From Raoultibacter massiliensis (GTDB lineage Bacteria > Actinomycetota > Coriobacteriia > Coriobacteriales > Eggerthellaceae), in the NCBI RefSeq assembly GCF_900199545.1, contig NZ_LT962670.1, positions 674,091 through 702,422 of the forward strand: a DNA stretch of 28,332 bases, written 5' to 3'. Below, one piece after another: positions 14,501 through 23,000 of the stretch. A model generated the notes under the pieces. It did not search any database. It saw only the letters and a program-made list of their open reading frames with translations, and was not told where the DNA came from. Numbering within the stretch: position 1 is the stretch's first letter; each line of letters starts with the position of its first letter. A program made the translations under genes and the position numbers.

Positions 14501-15956
14501 CGAGCCCGTCTTTTCGAACAAGGCCGTGCGCCTCTACGATTGGGATGACAGCTTGGTCGCTCAGACGACAACGGATGTTGATGGGCGCTACGAATTCACG
14601 GGACTGCTTCCCGAGCGCTATCGCGTGGAAGTCGACATGCCCGCTAACCTCGAGCTGTCCGACCATCGGGTTGGTTCCGACAAGTCGGTCGACAATGATT
14701 TCGTTCGCAGCGATACCTATCGGGCGAGCGCGACGGTGAACCTTGCCACCGAAACGAATCCCCTCAACATCGACGGCGGTTTCTACGCGAAGGCGAGCGT
14801 GGGCGATTACGTTTGGGAGGACGTCAACGAGAACGGGTTGCAGGAATCTCACGAACCTGGGTTCGCGGGTGCGAAGGTGACCTTGTACCGCATGGTCGAC
14901 GGTTCGCCGGTGCAGGCGGGTTCGATGACGACGGGCGATGGCGGGCGCTATGCGTTTACGGGCCTTAAGCCCGGTACCTATAAGGTAGCGGTCGATGCGC
15001 TTGACGATTACGTCCCGGCCGCGCATGCCGTCGGCGGCAGCGGTGCTGAAAACGATTCGAAGCTCAAGGACTCGTGGGATACCGAGGAGTTCGCCCTCGA
15101 AAGCGGCGATGCCCGCACCGATGTCGACGCGGGTCTTGTCAGGGCGCTCGATGGCACGGTGAAGCTCGTCAAGGTAGACGAGAACGGCGATCCGCTCGCC
15201 GAGGCCACCTTCGGCATCTGGGCCGACGGTGCGAACACCGAAACCGATCAGCCGCTTAAAACCGTGGAAAGCGGGTCTGACGGGGCGGTCGAGTTCGCGG
15301 ACATGCCCGCAGGAAGCTACATCGTCAAAGAGACGGAGGCCCCCCATGGCTACGAGCTCGATGGTGCGGAGTACCCTGCCGATATCGTGAGCAACTCGCA
15401 GCTTTTGGTGGATCTCGGCGAGATCGAGAACGTTTTGAGCTTGGGATCGATAGCGCTGACCAAGACCGACGGAGAAGGCGCGCCGCTCGCCGGCGCCACG
15501 TTCGGCATCTGGGATGGGGCGGATGATCCCGAGGCGGACGATCCTCTCGATACGGCCGAAAGCGGGTCTGACGGGTCGGTTGTGTTTGCCGATATGCCGC
15601 AAGGTTCGTATCTGGTGCGCGAAATTGCGGCGCCGGACGGTTACGTGATGACCGACGAGGCTTTCGCCGTCGAACTGGACCGCTCTACGCTTTCGTTTGC
15701 CATCGGGCAGGTTGAGAACCAGAAAGAAGAGGTCGTCGACCCTGACCCTGACCCCGATCCCGACCCTGAAGACCCGAGCGCGCCGACCGATCTCGGCGAT
15801 CCGTCGAATCCGTCGAACGGCAAGAAGCCGGCTTCCGGTGCGGCGTCTGCAACGGGGGACGGCGTAGCGGCTGCGGTCGGCATTTTGGTTGCCGTGGCCC
15901 TGGCGGGAGCGCTCGTTGCGGCACTCGCGCTGGGACGCAAAGCGCATCGCAGGTAG
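11556..15956 (+). CDS. Large cell-wall adhesin with SdrD-B and SpaA domains
   Basis: A 1466-residue surface protein. A signal peptide (1-36, hydrophobic core LFALFVAICLLLSLIPVSG) is followed by a low-complexity acidic A/S/D/E region to about 115, then a long beta-rich stalk to about 960. Two SdrD-B/Cna-B-like domains start near 963 (LAGILWEDTDGNDLRD) and 1081 (VGDYVWEDVNENGLQE); both carry calcium-loop-like DxDxNG patterns. Two SpaA/prealbumin-like domains start near 1198 and 1295. Each has a Lys early (KLVKVD, ALTKTD) and an Asn at the end (IEN, VEN) that could form isopeptide bonds. A DPDPDP spacer (about 1394) and a C-terminal membrane helix with an RKAHRR tail follow. No LPxTG is present; SATGD precedes the helix. 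The ATG follows AGGAGAG. Probable role: adhesion. Confidence 0.88.
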   Translation: MIGNAQSSRGTRKLFALFVAICLLLSLIPVSGFGFAESMDASAASGSAESVPADGETQSDSPKGDDVAATDENAERSGDDDAASDGAGPSDKAAMAAPESESAAASDGGIGLLAGEIAYLTGSVTTTPVDPLSGASFKMVIELNSNSAGGSTTEGLRDTKVSFKIPANVEIQSLPTTNGQYTVEPANPQPGDTVTVSYKNEISVGSLQKLECWFRFPAGVSLPSESFQPEIKLEASNAYSHTMTPDEANPTNLPLGTVMQVTPQDINPIFLHTAEIDLMREAHLGGLNQNGASVKIEFPGDAEVLSVVYKGVEYAVVDDGAGGKVATVPIGTLNVGNQATKEKITVLYSYPPMTSPGTTDYEIKATYTATRFDGTPIAETGFINETVSHQNGGSDANAFFMKHATYQVFRTGGQALTFELDYTPYADMRDATLTDDPIRAGEADFFDAVEYRTVTWTPYAILDPVNGQTVRTQMLYQTSANPGTWQSAGEPSAVGQISVEGLALDPGDYVTQVQFKFFGSNGSEVPAGSSPVKIRILSTTTDAITTSGTSYDDNKLTNGAYMTGEIRFPGNSSYVSIEDEGVKNARTAETNVVANNPQVGIAGHENPLSPNPIIPGEELTYSIRHFIYNSVLRDATSYLIVDPNIEILDVALDDRFPDATWSVTKASNGYQLVKVEWNGDITSAWTQYGISLKGIAKPGIGSNAYFRYLVASDDPTQQYTNGGEATNWWLNVLPADWAIIDAIPGQSYGATFRQGYPVDNGLGMNPLKLASTDGTDYALTQAVDTSSAPKTGYYSLDITNPESTNLEEVRVIDMLPTLGDVMALSDNAKKSTVALQVDGMTLADGSALPSSCELYYSEDATPATNRIELTDFSALSGATWIPWDGMSSLPPTAKAVKLVKTDGLLATESFGMRMQVTLPQNDGGSTLVAWNTMSAGGKHAGGYIVPGEPHKSGFYLSENGATEKLAGILWEDTDGNDLRDAGEPVFSNKAVRLYDWDDSLVAQTTTDVDGRYEFTGLLPERYRVEVDMPANLELSDHRVGSDKSVDNDFVRSDTYRASATVNLATETNPLNIDGGFYAKASVGDYVWEDVNENGLQESHEPGFAGAKVTLYRMVDGSPVQAGSMTTGDGGRYAFTGLKPGTYKVAVDALDDYVPAAHAVGGSGAENDSKLKDSWDTEEFALESGDARTDVDAGLVRALDGTVKLVKVDENGDPLAEATFGIWADGANTETDQPLKTVESGSDGAVEFADMPAGSYIVKETEAPHGYELDGAEYPADIVSNSQLLVDLGEIENVLSLGSIALTKTDGEGAPLAGATFGIWDGADDPEADDPLDTAESGSDGSVVFADMPQGSYLVREIAAPDGYVMTDEAFAVELDRSTLSFAIGQVENQKEEVVDPDPDPDPDPEDPSAPTDLGDPSNPSNGKKPASGAASATGDGVAAAVGILVAVALAGALVAALALGRKAHRR

Positions 15957-15961
15957 CGGCG

Positions 15962-15985
15962 GGCGCCCGCGCTGTTGCGGGCGCC
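15962..15985 (+). terminator. Hairpin after the adhesin gene
   Basis: GGCGCCCGC-GCTGTT-GCGGGCGCC is a perfect 9-bp GC-only stem starting 6 bp after the stop codon. The T-run is weak. It stands between convergent genes and may serve both strands. Confidence 0.55.
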
Positions 15986-16112
15986 TAAGCCGATTGTCCG
16001 ATTTCTCTCGGCCTCCGCTGGCGAGCTGCCTCTTGCGGCGAGCGGGCGCGGGCGCATGCCGTCGGGCCGATCCGCATCGGCCCGACGAACGATCAGGACG
16101 GCTGGTCGGCCT

Positions 16113-17951
16113 CTATGCGCTTGCGTTCGCGGCAGCCTGCTTGCCCGCAACTCTGCCGAATGTCATGCAGTCGGCGATGGCATTTCCGCCGAGGCGGTTG
16201 CTGCCGTGGATTCCACCCGTGCACTCGCCGCATGCGTACAGGTTTTTCACCGGGGCCCCCGTTGCGTCGAGCGCATGGCATTCCACGTCGATTTTGATGC
16301 CGCCCATGGTGTGGTGAACGGTCGGCACCTTTCTGCACGCATACCAGGGTCCTTCCGTCAGCTGCACGTCGGCAGTGTTGCCCGCCTTGAACCCGAATTC
16401 GTCCTCGGCTTCTCCGGCAACGACCGCATTGTAGGCATCGATGGAAGCTTGGAGCTTGGCGGCGTCCATTTTTGTCTGTTCTGCCAGGTCTTCGATGGTC
16501 TCGCCTTTGACGATGTGCCCGAGGGAGAGCATATTCTCGATCGTGGCGCCGTTTGCGTCTGGTTCGGTTTCCGAGGGGTAGCGAACTGTGTTGACGACGA
16601 TCCAGTACGTTGATTCCGGTTGCGCGAAGATGGCTTCGCACAGCTTGTCGCGTTCGGCTCCCTCGTTGACAAAGCGCGAACCCTCCTTGTTGACGAAGAT
16701 GCGGTTGCGGCCCGAGGTGCGGATATCCTCCATGAGCCCCGTGCCCGGTGTCCCGCAGGGGTGCAGCTGTATGTCGGATAAGCCCACGAGCTCGACGCCG
16801 GCGCCTTCTGCGAGCTCGAGGCCTTCGCCTTGCGCGCAGGGCTTGATGTTGGTGCACCCGATGGTGTCGTCGAGCTTGACGCTCGACCAGACGCCCGTGT
16901 TCACCTTTTGCCGGTATTCGACATTGGCTCCGAATCCGCCGGTTGCGATGATGACCGATTTCGCTTCGACGGTCACGGGCTTCTCGCCGCGGAAAGCGGC
17001 CTCGACGCCGACGACCGCGCCGTTCGAGTCGGTTGCGAGCTTCGTTACCTGCATCTCGTTAAGCAGGGTTATCTTGTCGGGATTCTTCTCGATATAGGAA
17101 ACGAACGAGCGGATGTAGGTGTTGCCCGAAGGCGTGGCGGGGTAGTGGCTGCGCTCGCCGAGGGAACCGGTGGCCGATCCAACCTCGTCTTTGAATTCGA
17201 CGCCAAGCTCCTCCATCCAATGGACGGAATCAAGGGCGTTGTCGGTGAGGTAATGGACCAGCGTCGGATCGCCGAGGTTGTGGCCGCCTTCCATCGTCGA
17301 GTTGTAAAACGTCTCGATCGAGTCTTCGATGCCTTGTTTTTCCTGACGCTCCGGATCGACCGCATTGAGCGCGCCTTCGGAAACGTTCGTCGATCCGCCG
17401 GTGATGCCGCACTTCTCCACAACGACGACCGTGGCGCCTTCCTGCGCCGCAGATATGGCCGCGGCAAGGCCGGCGCCGCCGCCTCCGACCACGCATACGT
17501 CAGCCGTGTAGGTGTCGGCGATCTCTTCTTCGGGGGCCGCTTTTCCTTCGAGGTCCTTAAGCGCGCCGGCCTGGTCGGCGCAATCCTTGACGCCTTGCAG
17601 CAGGCTCATGCTCGAAAGGGTCGCTCCGGTTACCGTGTCGCAGTTGAGCGTTTGGTATTCCATCATCTTCGAAGCGATCTCTTCAAGCGCGTAAGCGCCC
17701 ACGCCGAGCGATTCCTGGCTCGTACCGGTGTCGATTGCAGTGATCGCCGTATCCGAGAACGTCACATCGATGGTGAACGGTGCGTTATGGCCGACCACGT
17801 CGGCGCTGTATGTGCCGGCGATCCAGCCGGCTGAGGCCTTCTCCTCGGGTTTGGCGGCGCATCCCGTCAAACCGAATCCCATCAAGCCCCCGTAGATGCC
17901 GAGCAGTGCGGCTCCCTGCACGAACGTTCTTCTGCTCATGCTCCCTGACAT
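16113..17951 (-). CDS. Flavoprotein reductase with FMN-binding domain (fumarate/urocanate reductase-like, Tat lipoprotein)
   Basis: A 612-residue exported reductase. The Tat signal SRRTFVQG and lipobox LTGC come first. The FMN-binding domain (about 38-130) carries DTVTGATLSS (105-114), the motif whose Ser/Thr receives covalent FMN from ApbE. The FAD/substrate domain begins with VVGGGGAGLAAA (about 154-165). Residues matching the fumarate reductase active site are present: LHP (H about 390), R in GSRFVNE, HHTMGG, and GSNRLGGNA. Thus it should reduce an activated C=C bond; the substrate is unknown. AAGGAGG is 3 bases before one ATG and 6 before the next, so I used 17951; 17954 is equally possible. 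It is divergent from a LuxR gene; no haem subunit is adjacent. Confidence 0.92.
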   Translation of the reverse strand: MSGSMSRRTFVQGAALLGIYGGLMGFGLTGCAAKPEEKASAGWIAGTYSADVVGHNAPFTIDVTFSDTAITAIDTGTSQESLGVGAYALEEIASKMMEYQTLNCDTVTGATLSSMSLLQGVKDCADQAGALKDLEGKAAPEEEIADTYTADVCVVGGGGAGLAAAISAAQEGATVVVVEKCGITGGSTNVSEGALNAVDPERQEKQGIEDSIETFYNSTMEGGHNLGDPTLVHYLTDNALDSVHWMEELGVEFKDEVGSATGSLGERSHYPATPSGNTYIRSFVSYIEKNPDKITLLNEMQVTKLATDSNGAVVGVEAAFRGEKPVTVEAKSVIIATGGFGANVEYRQKVNTGVWSSVKLDDTIGCTNIKPCAQGEGLELAEGAGVELVGLSDIQLHPCGTPGTGLMEDIRTSGRNRIFVNKEGSRFVNEGAERDKLCEAIFAQPESTYWIVVNTVRYPSETEPDANGATIENMLSLGHIVKGETIEDLAEQTKMDAAKLQASIDAYNAVVAGEAEDEFGFKAGNTADVQLTEGPWYACRKVPTVHHTMGGIKIDVECHALDATGAPVKNLYACGECTGGIHGSNRLGGNAIADCMTFGRVAGKQAAANASA

Positions 17952-17966
17952 CATCTGCCTCCTTCC

Positions 17967-17985
17967 GCCCACTTTCCCTGTGGGC
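17967..17985 (-). promoter_or_regulatory. Hairpin directly upstream of the flavoprotein ribosome binding site
   Basis: GCCCAC/GTGGGC form a perfect 6-bp stem with a 7-nt loop in the 5' leader, next to the AAGGAGG. It could affect translation or mRNA stability. No effector is evident. Confidence 0.3.
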
Positions 17986-18086
17986 ACCGTTTCTTCGCTG
18001 GACTCGCGTGATCGAGCCGCTGCGAGCTTAGGTGCCGCTGCGGTGCGCTGCTAGGCTCGAAAGGTATCCTGGCGGCGTCCAAAATG

Positions 18087-18110
18087 TACCTATTTGCAAA
18101 CCTGCAGGTA
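18087..18110. promoter_or_regulatory. Palindromic segment between flavoprotein reductase and LuxR genes
   Basis: TACCT and AGGTA bracket a perfect TTTGCAAA palindrome (18093-18100) and CCTGCAGG (18101-18108). It lies midway in the divergent gap and is a candidate operator for the neighbouring LuxR protein. Confidence 0.35.
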
Positions 18111-18167
18111 AAACGGCTGTCTTCTGAGCAGCGATCTGGGGGATGAGCCGAAAGCGCGGTCGGCGAA

Positions 18168-18176
18168 TGCTATAAT
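18168..18176 (+). promoter_or_regulatory. Extended -10 promoter of the second LuxR gene
   Basis: TGC-TATAAT (extended -10 form) lies 24 bp upstream of the ATG. No -35 box is recognisable, which is acceptable for extended -10 promoters. Confidence 0.6.
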
Positions 18177-18199
18177 CCCTTCTTCGGGAGGAGGTGTGC

Positions 18200-19681
18200 A
18201 TGAGGAAGCAACCACAGCGGTCCGGTGCCGATCCCGATCTGCATACGGGGTCGTTTTCTGATTTCAAGGCGGTGTTTCTGCCTGGCCTATCCGTTGCGTT
18301 TTTCGGCATGGGCCTTATGCGGCTGTGGTACCAGTACAACTTCTACAACCTTCATTTCTCAGCCGATTACGGCCATGTGACGGTGGGCGCCAATATCGTG
18401 CGGGTCGGCGTGATCGCGCTTCTCTTGTTCCTGTCGTACAGAACGAAGTTTTCGCACGGCACGAAATCCTTGTTCGTGTGGTCGGGCTTAGTGCTCATGA
18501 CCTTATCGGGCGTGTTTTACCTTGTGGATCTGTTTTTCGGAACCGTGACCTTCGAGGTTGCGCGTTTCGTGATCGGGGGGATGGGCCTTGTTGGCGGCGA
18601 GATCATCTGGGTGTTCTTTTTGCAAAGGCTCAAGCCCGGCGAAGCCTTCCTCTACGCTGCCGGCGGATTGGCGCTTTCGTGCTTGCTGTCGCTGGGAGCC
18701 GGCTACCTGAGTGCCGAAGTCGTCGGCATACTCAACCTGTTCATACCTGCCCTTTCGGTGATCGCCTACTGGCAATCGATGGCGGTTTTGGATAAGAGGG
18801 GCGATCCGGCGGCGGAGCAGTGCGATACGGCTTACAGCGATCGTTATCGCCCCTACGTCGTTCAGCTCGTCATCGCCTTTCTCCTGTATGCGCTTTTGCT
18901 CGGGCTTGCGCTCGGCTACCCCGATGGTCGGATCAGGGAGCTGTCTCAAACGGTGCGCTCCATCCATCAGCTTCTCGTGATAGCCTGCATTGCCTTTGCT
19001 GTTTGGTGGGTGCTCGTGCGGGGGAGGGGCTTCAGCTTGTCGGCGTATTGGGGTTTTGAAAACGCCCTCATGATAGCCTGCATAGGTTTTTTGATGAGCG
19101 GCTGGCCGGGATCCGAAGAGGTGGGGACGTTCTTCGCTACCAATGCGATAACCTGCTTCTACATTCCGCTCGTTTTCTTCATTTCCCTCATAGGAAGGCA
19201 TTCGCGCAAGGAGACCGCTTTGATATATGGGTTCGTGTACGGCGGCGCGCTGCTGGCGATGAGCATCGGGCGGATCATCGTATACATGGTGGGCCCGACG
19301 CTCGATCATGCGCTCTGGTTGCTTATCTGCATGGCCTTTGTGGTTTTGATCGAGATGGTCCTGGTGCTTCGCCCCCAGCCGCAAATTCGGCAGCCGCTGG
19401 CTTACGAGCTTAAAGCGCTTCCCGACGCCTTGCCCCCGATAACCGTCAACCTTGAAGAGGAGAACGACCCCTTCGAGCTGTTCGGCAGCTCGTTCGGCCT
19501 CAGCGCAGTCGAAGTGGATATCGTGCGGCTGATCGCCCAGGGCAGAAGCCGAGGCGTTATCGCCAAGCAGCTGAGCTACTCCGAAAACACCGTGCGCAAC
19601 TACACGCGCAACATCTATCGAAAGGTTGGCGTTCATTCGAAGCAGGACCTGCTCGATGCGATCGACGGATTTGGCGGCTAG
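18200..19681 (+). CDS. Membrane-embedded LuxR-family transcriptional regulator
   Basis: A 493-residue protein with about twelve predicted membrane segments (about 20-400) and a C-terminal LuxR helix-turn-helix (about 428-488: LSAVEVDIVRLIAQG ... SENTVRNYTRNIYRKVGVHSKQD). It has the same plan as the regulator at 6601-8229 but a clearly different sequence, and no long charged central loop. The start is ATG 18200 because GGAGGAGG lies 5 bases upstream; a GTG at 18194 overlaps that signal. It is divergent from the flavoprotein reductase gene and is the likely sensor-regulator of it, perhaps sensing the acceptor within the membrane. Confidence 0.88.
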   Translation: MRKQPQRSGADPDLHTGSFSDFKAVFLPGLSVAFFGMGLMRLWYQYNFYNLHFSADYGHVTVGANIVRVGVIALLLFLSYRTKFSHGTKSLFVWSGLVLMTLSGVFYLVDLFFGTVTFEVARFVIGGMGLVGGEIIWVFFLQRLKPGEAFLYAAGGLALSCLLSLGAGYLSAEVVGILNLFIPALSVIAYWQSMAVLDKRGDPAAEQCDTAYSDRYRPYVVQLVIAFLLYALLLGLALGYPDGRIRELSQTVRSIHQLLVIACIAFAVWWVLVRGRGFSLSAYWGFENALMIACIGFLMSGWPGSEEVGTFFATNAITCFYIPLVFFISLIGRHSRKETALIYGFVYGGALLAMSIGRIIVYMVGPTLDHALWLLICMAFVVLIEMVLVLRPQPQIRQPLAYELKALPDALPPITVNLEEENDPFELFGSSFGLSAVEVDIVRLIAQGRSRGVIAKQLSYSENTVRNYTRNIYRKVGVHSKQDLLDAIDGFGG

Positions 19682-20052
19682 GGCGGCGCAGCGGGACGGC
19701 TGAGCCGGCCAAGGCGGTTAAGCGGCCTAGGCGTATGAGGCGGCGAGTGACCGATGCGGCGCTCGGCCGGGACGGCGGCAGACCCGCGCGGCGCCAGTTG
19801 TTTTGCGGGTCGCATCAGGGCGTATCAGCCGATCTGCCTGCTTGCTTGCGGTACCGCATTGTCGCGCAAATTGCGGGCTGATGGATGTGCTGTATCTGCA
19901 AAAAGGAGAGGTCTCTATCGAAGAACTGCCTATGACCTGCGATTAGCATGAAGTTATAAATTTTCTTTCCGTCCAATGGTGTGTCGTTTTCTCATGTATG
20001 TGCAATATGTTATTTTGTAACAAATTACATAGCAAATAAGGACGCGACATAC
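19682..20052. other. 371-bp intergenic region upstream of the beta-helix adhesin
   Basis: The first 200 bp are GC-rich and hold a 7-bp stem GACCCGC/GCGGGTC around 19783-19812 without a T-run. The last 120 bp are AT-rich and hold TATAAA (19955-19960) and an imperfect 26-bp palindrome. No gene is visible. Confidence 0.5.
20006..20031. promoter_or_regulatory. Imperfect 26-bp palindrome before the beta-helix adhesin
   Basis: TATGTTATTTTGT and AACAAATTACATA are reverse complements at 10 of 13 positions. It sits 22-47 bp before the start codon and would overlap the promoter or early leader, as an operator would. The cognate regulator is unknown. Confidence 0.4.
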
Positions 20053-23000
20053 ATGAAGAAAACTATGGAAAGATACGGCACGAAGACGGCGCCGCGGCGT
20101 GCGCTGGCGATTTTTCTGGCGTTTGCGCTGGCTTTTTCCTTCACGGGAATCACAGGCGCAGGCGGAATGGTCGCCACAGCCGAGGCGACGGATTCTTCCA
20201 CGGCGCCCGGTGCGTCGAAAGCGGACGAAGCCCGGCCTTTCGAGTCGAATGCGGAAGATGCTGAATCCGAATTAGGGGGCGGCGAAAATCCGGATGCGCC
20301 GAGCGAAGCGGGGCAGGGTGCGGCAGAAGGGGGCGACCTGGAAGACGCCGACGGTTCTGCTGGAGACGAAAACCCCGCCGCAGGTTCGGATGAACCCTCT
20401 GTCGGCGAGCTGCCGTCTTTCGATGCGCCCGCCCGGGGCGACGAGGGGATTTCGTCCCAATCTCTCGATGACGAGGGCGAAGGTGACGAGATCTCCCTGC
20501 TCTCGACGCTCGAGGCGAACGACTTCGCATCGTTGAGAGCGGCGATCTCCAGCGCTTCGTCGGGTGAAACGGTTTCACTCAAGGCCGATATTCTCGTTAC
20601 GGCTCAAATAAACCTGGGCTCGACGGCAAAGAGCATCACGATCGACGGTTCGAACCCGGACGGTGACGACTACAAGCTTATCCGCGACTCCGGTTATGCG
20701 GGCTACTTGATTCGCGTCGACAACGGCAACGGCCTGACGCTTTCCAATGTGACTATGGACGGGCAGGGCATTTCGGGCGCGCGGGCGCACGTCTATCTGA
20801 CGAACGGCAGCCTTGTGCTCGGCTCCGGCTCGGTTTTGGAGAACGGCCGATCGGTTGGCCACGGCGGTGCGGTGAACGCGATAGGCGGGAGCGTTACGGT
20901 GCAGGGCGGGGCGGTGGTTCGAAACAACACCGCCGTTTCGAGCGGTGGCGGCATCTATGCGAACGGCGGAACCGTGTCGTTGGAGCCGGGCTCTCTTGTA
21001 ACCGGCAACAGTACGAACGGCGATGGCGGCGGCATCAACGTTTACAACGCGACAGGGGCCTCGTCGGTAGGGTTTTCAATGGCGGCGGGCGCAACGGTGA
21101 GCGGCAACCGCGCAAACAACGGCGGCGGTGTGGTCGTGCGCTTGATGAGGTCCGATGATTTCGCGACGGTCGACGGCACGATTTCGGGCAACAGCGCGGC
21201 GAACCACGGCGGCGGGCTTTACCTGAACCCCCGCAATGCCCAGGCGCAATCGCTCAGCCTTGCCGGTACGGTTCTTGAGGGAAATTCTGCCGACGGTGCC
21301 GGAGGCGGCCTCTATGTCGCCAGCAGCAAGCCGGTTGATTCCCTTGCGCTTACGGGCGTTGCTGCCTCGTCCAACACGGCCAAAACGGGCGGCGGCATGT
21401 TCCTGTACCACCGGGACGCTCCGCAAACCTACGATCTCACGGTGGTCGGCTCGCAATTCTCGAATAACACCGCTACCGATAACGGCGGCGGCCTCTATGC
21501 GGCATCGGATGGCGCTTTGGACATGACCGTTCTCGGTACGACTGTCAACGACAACAGCTCGGGCAGCCAGGGCGGCGGCCTATGGGCCATCGGCCGTGCG
21601 TACTCGGCGAGTTCTTTGAGTATCGGCGACAACTCCGTGGTATCCGGGAACGAATCCGCAAACGGGGGAGGCGTGTACTACCGCACGTTGTTCGCCGCCT
21701 CCACGTTCACGCTGTCGGGTGGATCGAGAGTCGAGGGCAATACGGCGAGTGCATCGGGCGGCGGCATCCTGCTGCAGGGTTCGAGCGCGTTTACCGCTGA
21801 GGCGGGCAGCCTTGTGCAGGGAAACAAGGCCATCAACGGCGGTGGCGTGTTCGCTTCCGGCTCATCGGTCGATGTCGCCGGTTCGGTGATCGGCAACGAG
21901 GCCTCGAGCAGGGGCGGCGGCGTTCTTGTAACCAACGAGGGCTCGCTTTCGGTGCGGAGCGATTCGCTCGTTGAGCGCAACGTCGCCTCGGATGGCGGCG
22001 GCGTCGCCGTCGTCGGGTACGCGCAGGGCGCGATTGCCGGCACGATCGAGAACAACAAAGCAAGCCAGTACGGCGGCGGCGTGTACGTGTCTAACGCGAC
22101 GTACGACGTCAATGCAGGCTCGATCGCGGGCAACTCGTCGGAGACGGGCCTCGGGCACGATCTGTGGGTCGCCCCCGCGTCGGCTGCGGGCAGCGCAGCC
22201 GACGGCGGCATCGCCAACCTGCGTGTAGGCGATGCGGCGTTTACCGACAGCGCGGATCGCGACAAGGTGCTCATCGGGGCAGGCACGTCGGGTTCGATCA
22301 ACTTCCTCGAGAGCTTTGCCATGAAGAATCATCTGCTGCTGCAGAACGCGGGTGCCGATCGATCGACGGCGTCGGTGGCGCTTGGCAAAACGTTGACGCT
22401 ATCGGGCAAGCTGACGCTCGGGGTTGGCGACGGCATGATGTCGCATCGTTTGACGATCGATCCCGATGGCGGATCGGTGCTGTACAAAAACGATGCCGAA
22501 GCCGAAGGCGTTGACGTTTTGACCGGCGAAGTCGTTGCGGATATGTATGCGATGCCTCGAAACGCTGCATCGGTCTACCTCCAATGGCCCGAGGCCGGTC
22601 CCGATCGCGTCGGCGAGTCGTTCAGGGGCTGGAACGACGATGGCACGATGCTTCCCAACCGCGGCGTCGGCTCCATCGAGGTTTCAGGCGATACGACGGC
22701 AACGGCGCTCTGGGGCGAGTTCTCCGTTCGGTACTTCGACGAGGACGGTGCGACGCCGATCACGGGCATCGAGCCGACATCGTATGCGTTCGGAGCCGAA
22801 GAGACGGCGTTGCCCGCGCCGACGAAGGACGGGTATGCGTTCGTCGGGTGGTACGAAAGCGCCGATCATTCGGGAAGCCCGGTGACGTCGTTCTCGAACG
22901 CCGATCAGGAAGATAAGGCGTACTTCGCCAAATGGAAGGAGATGCCCATCCCGCCCGGTCCCAACCCCGACCCCGATCCCGGCCCGGAGCCCGACCCCGA

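Noticed and set aside
15739..15775. Short tandem repeat in the adhesin (aspartate-proline codons), and GGC-rich repeats of the beta-helix gene, as CRISPR-like repeats
   Set aside because: They are coding low-complexity or beta-helix turn repeats in frame, without uniform repeats and spacers.
14160..15947. 595-codon minus-strand frame in the 3' half of the adhesin gene
   Set aside because: Same reasoning: it mirrors the SdrD/SpaA coding sequence and has no start signal.
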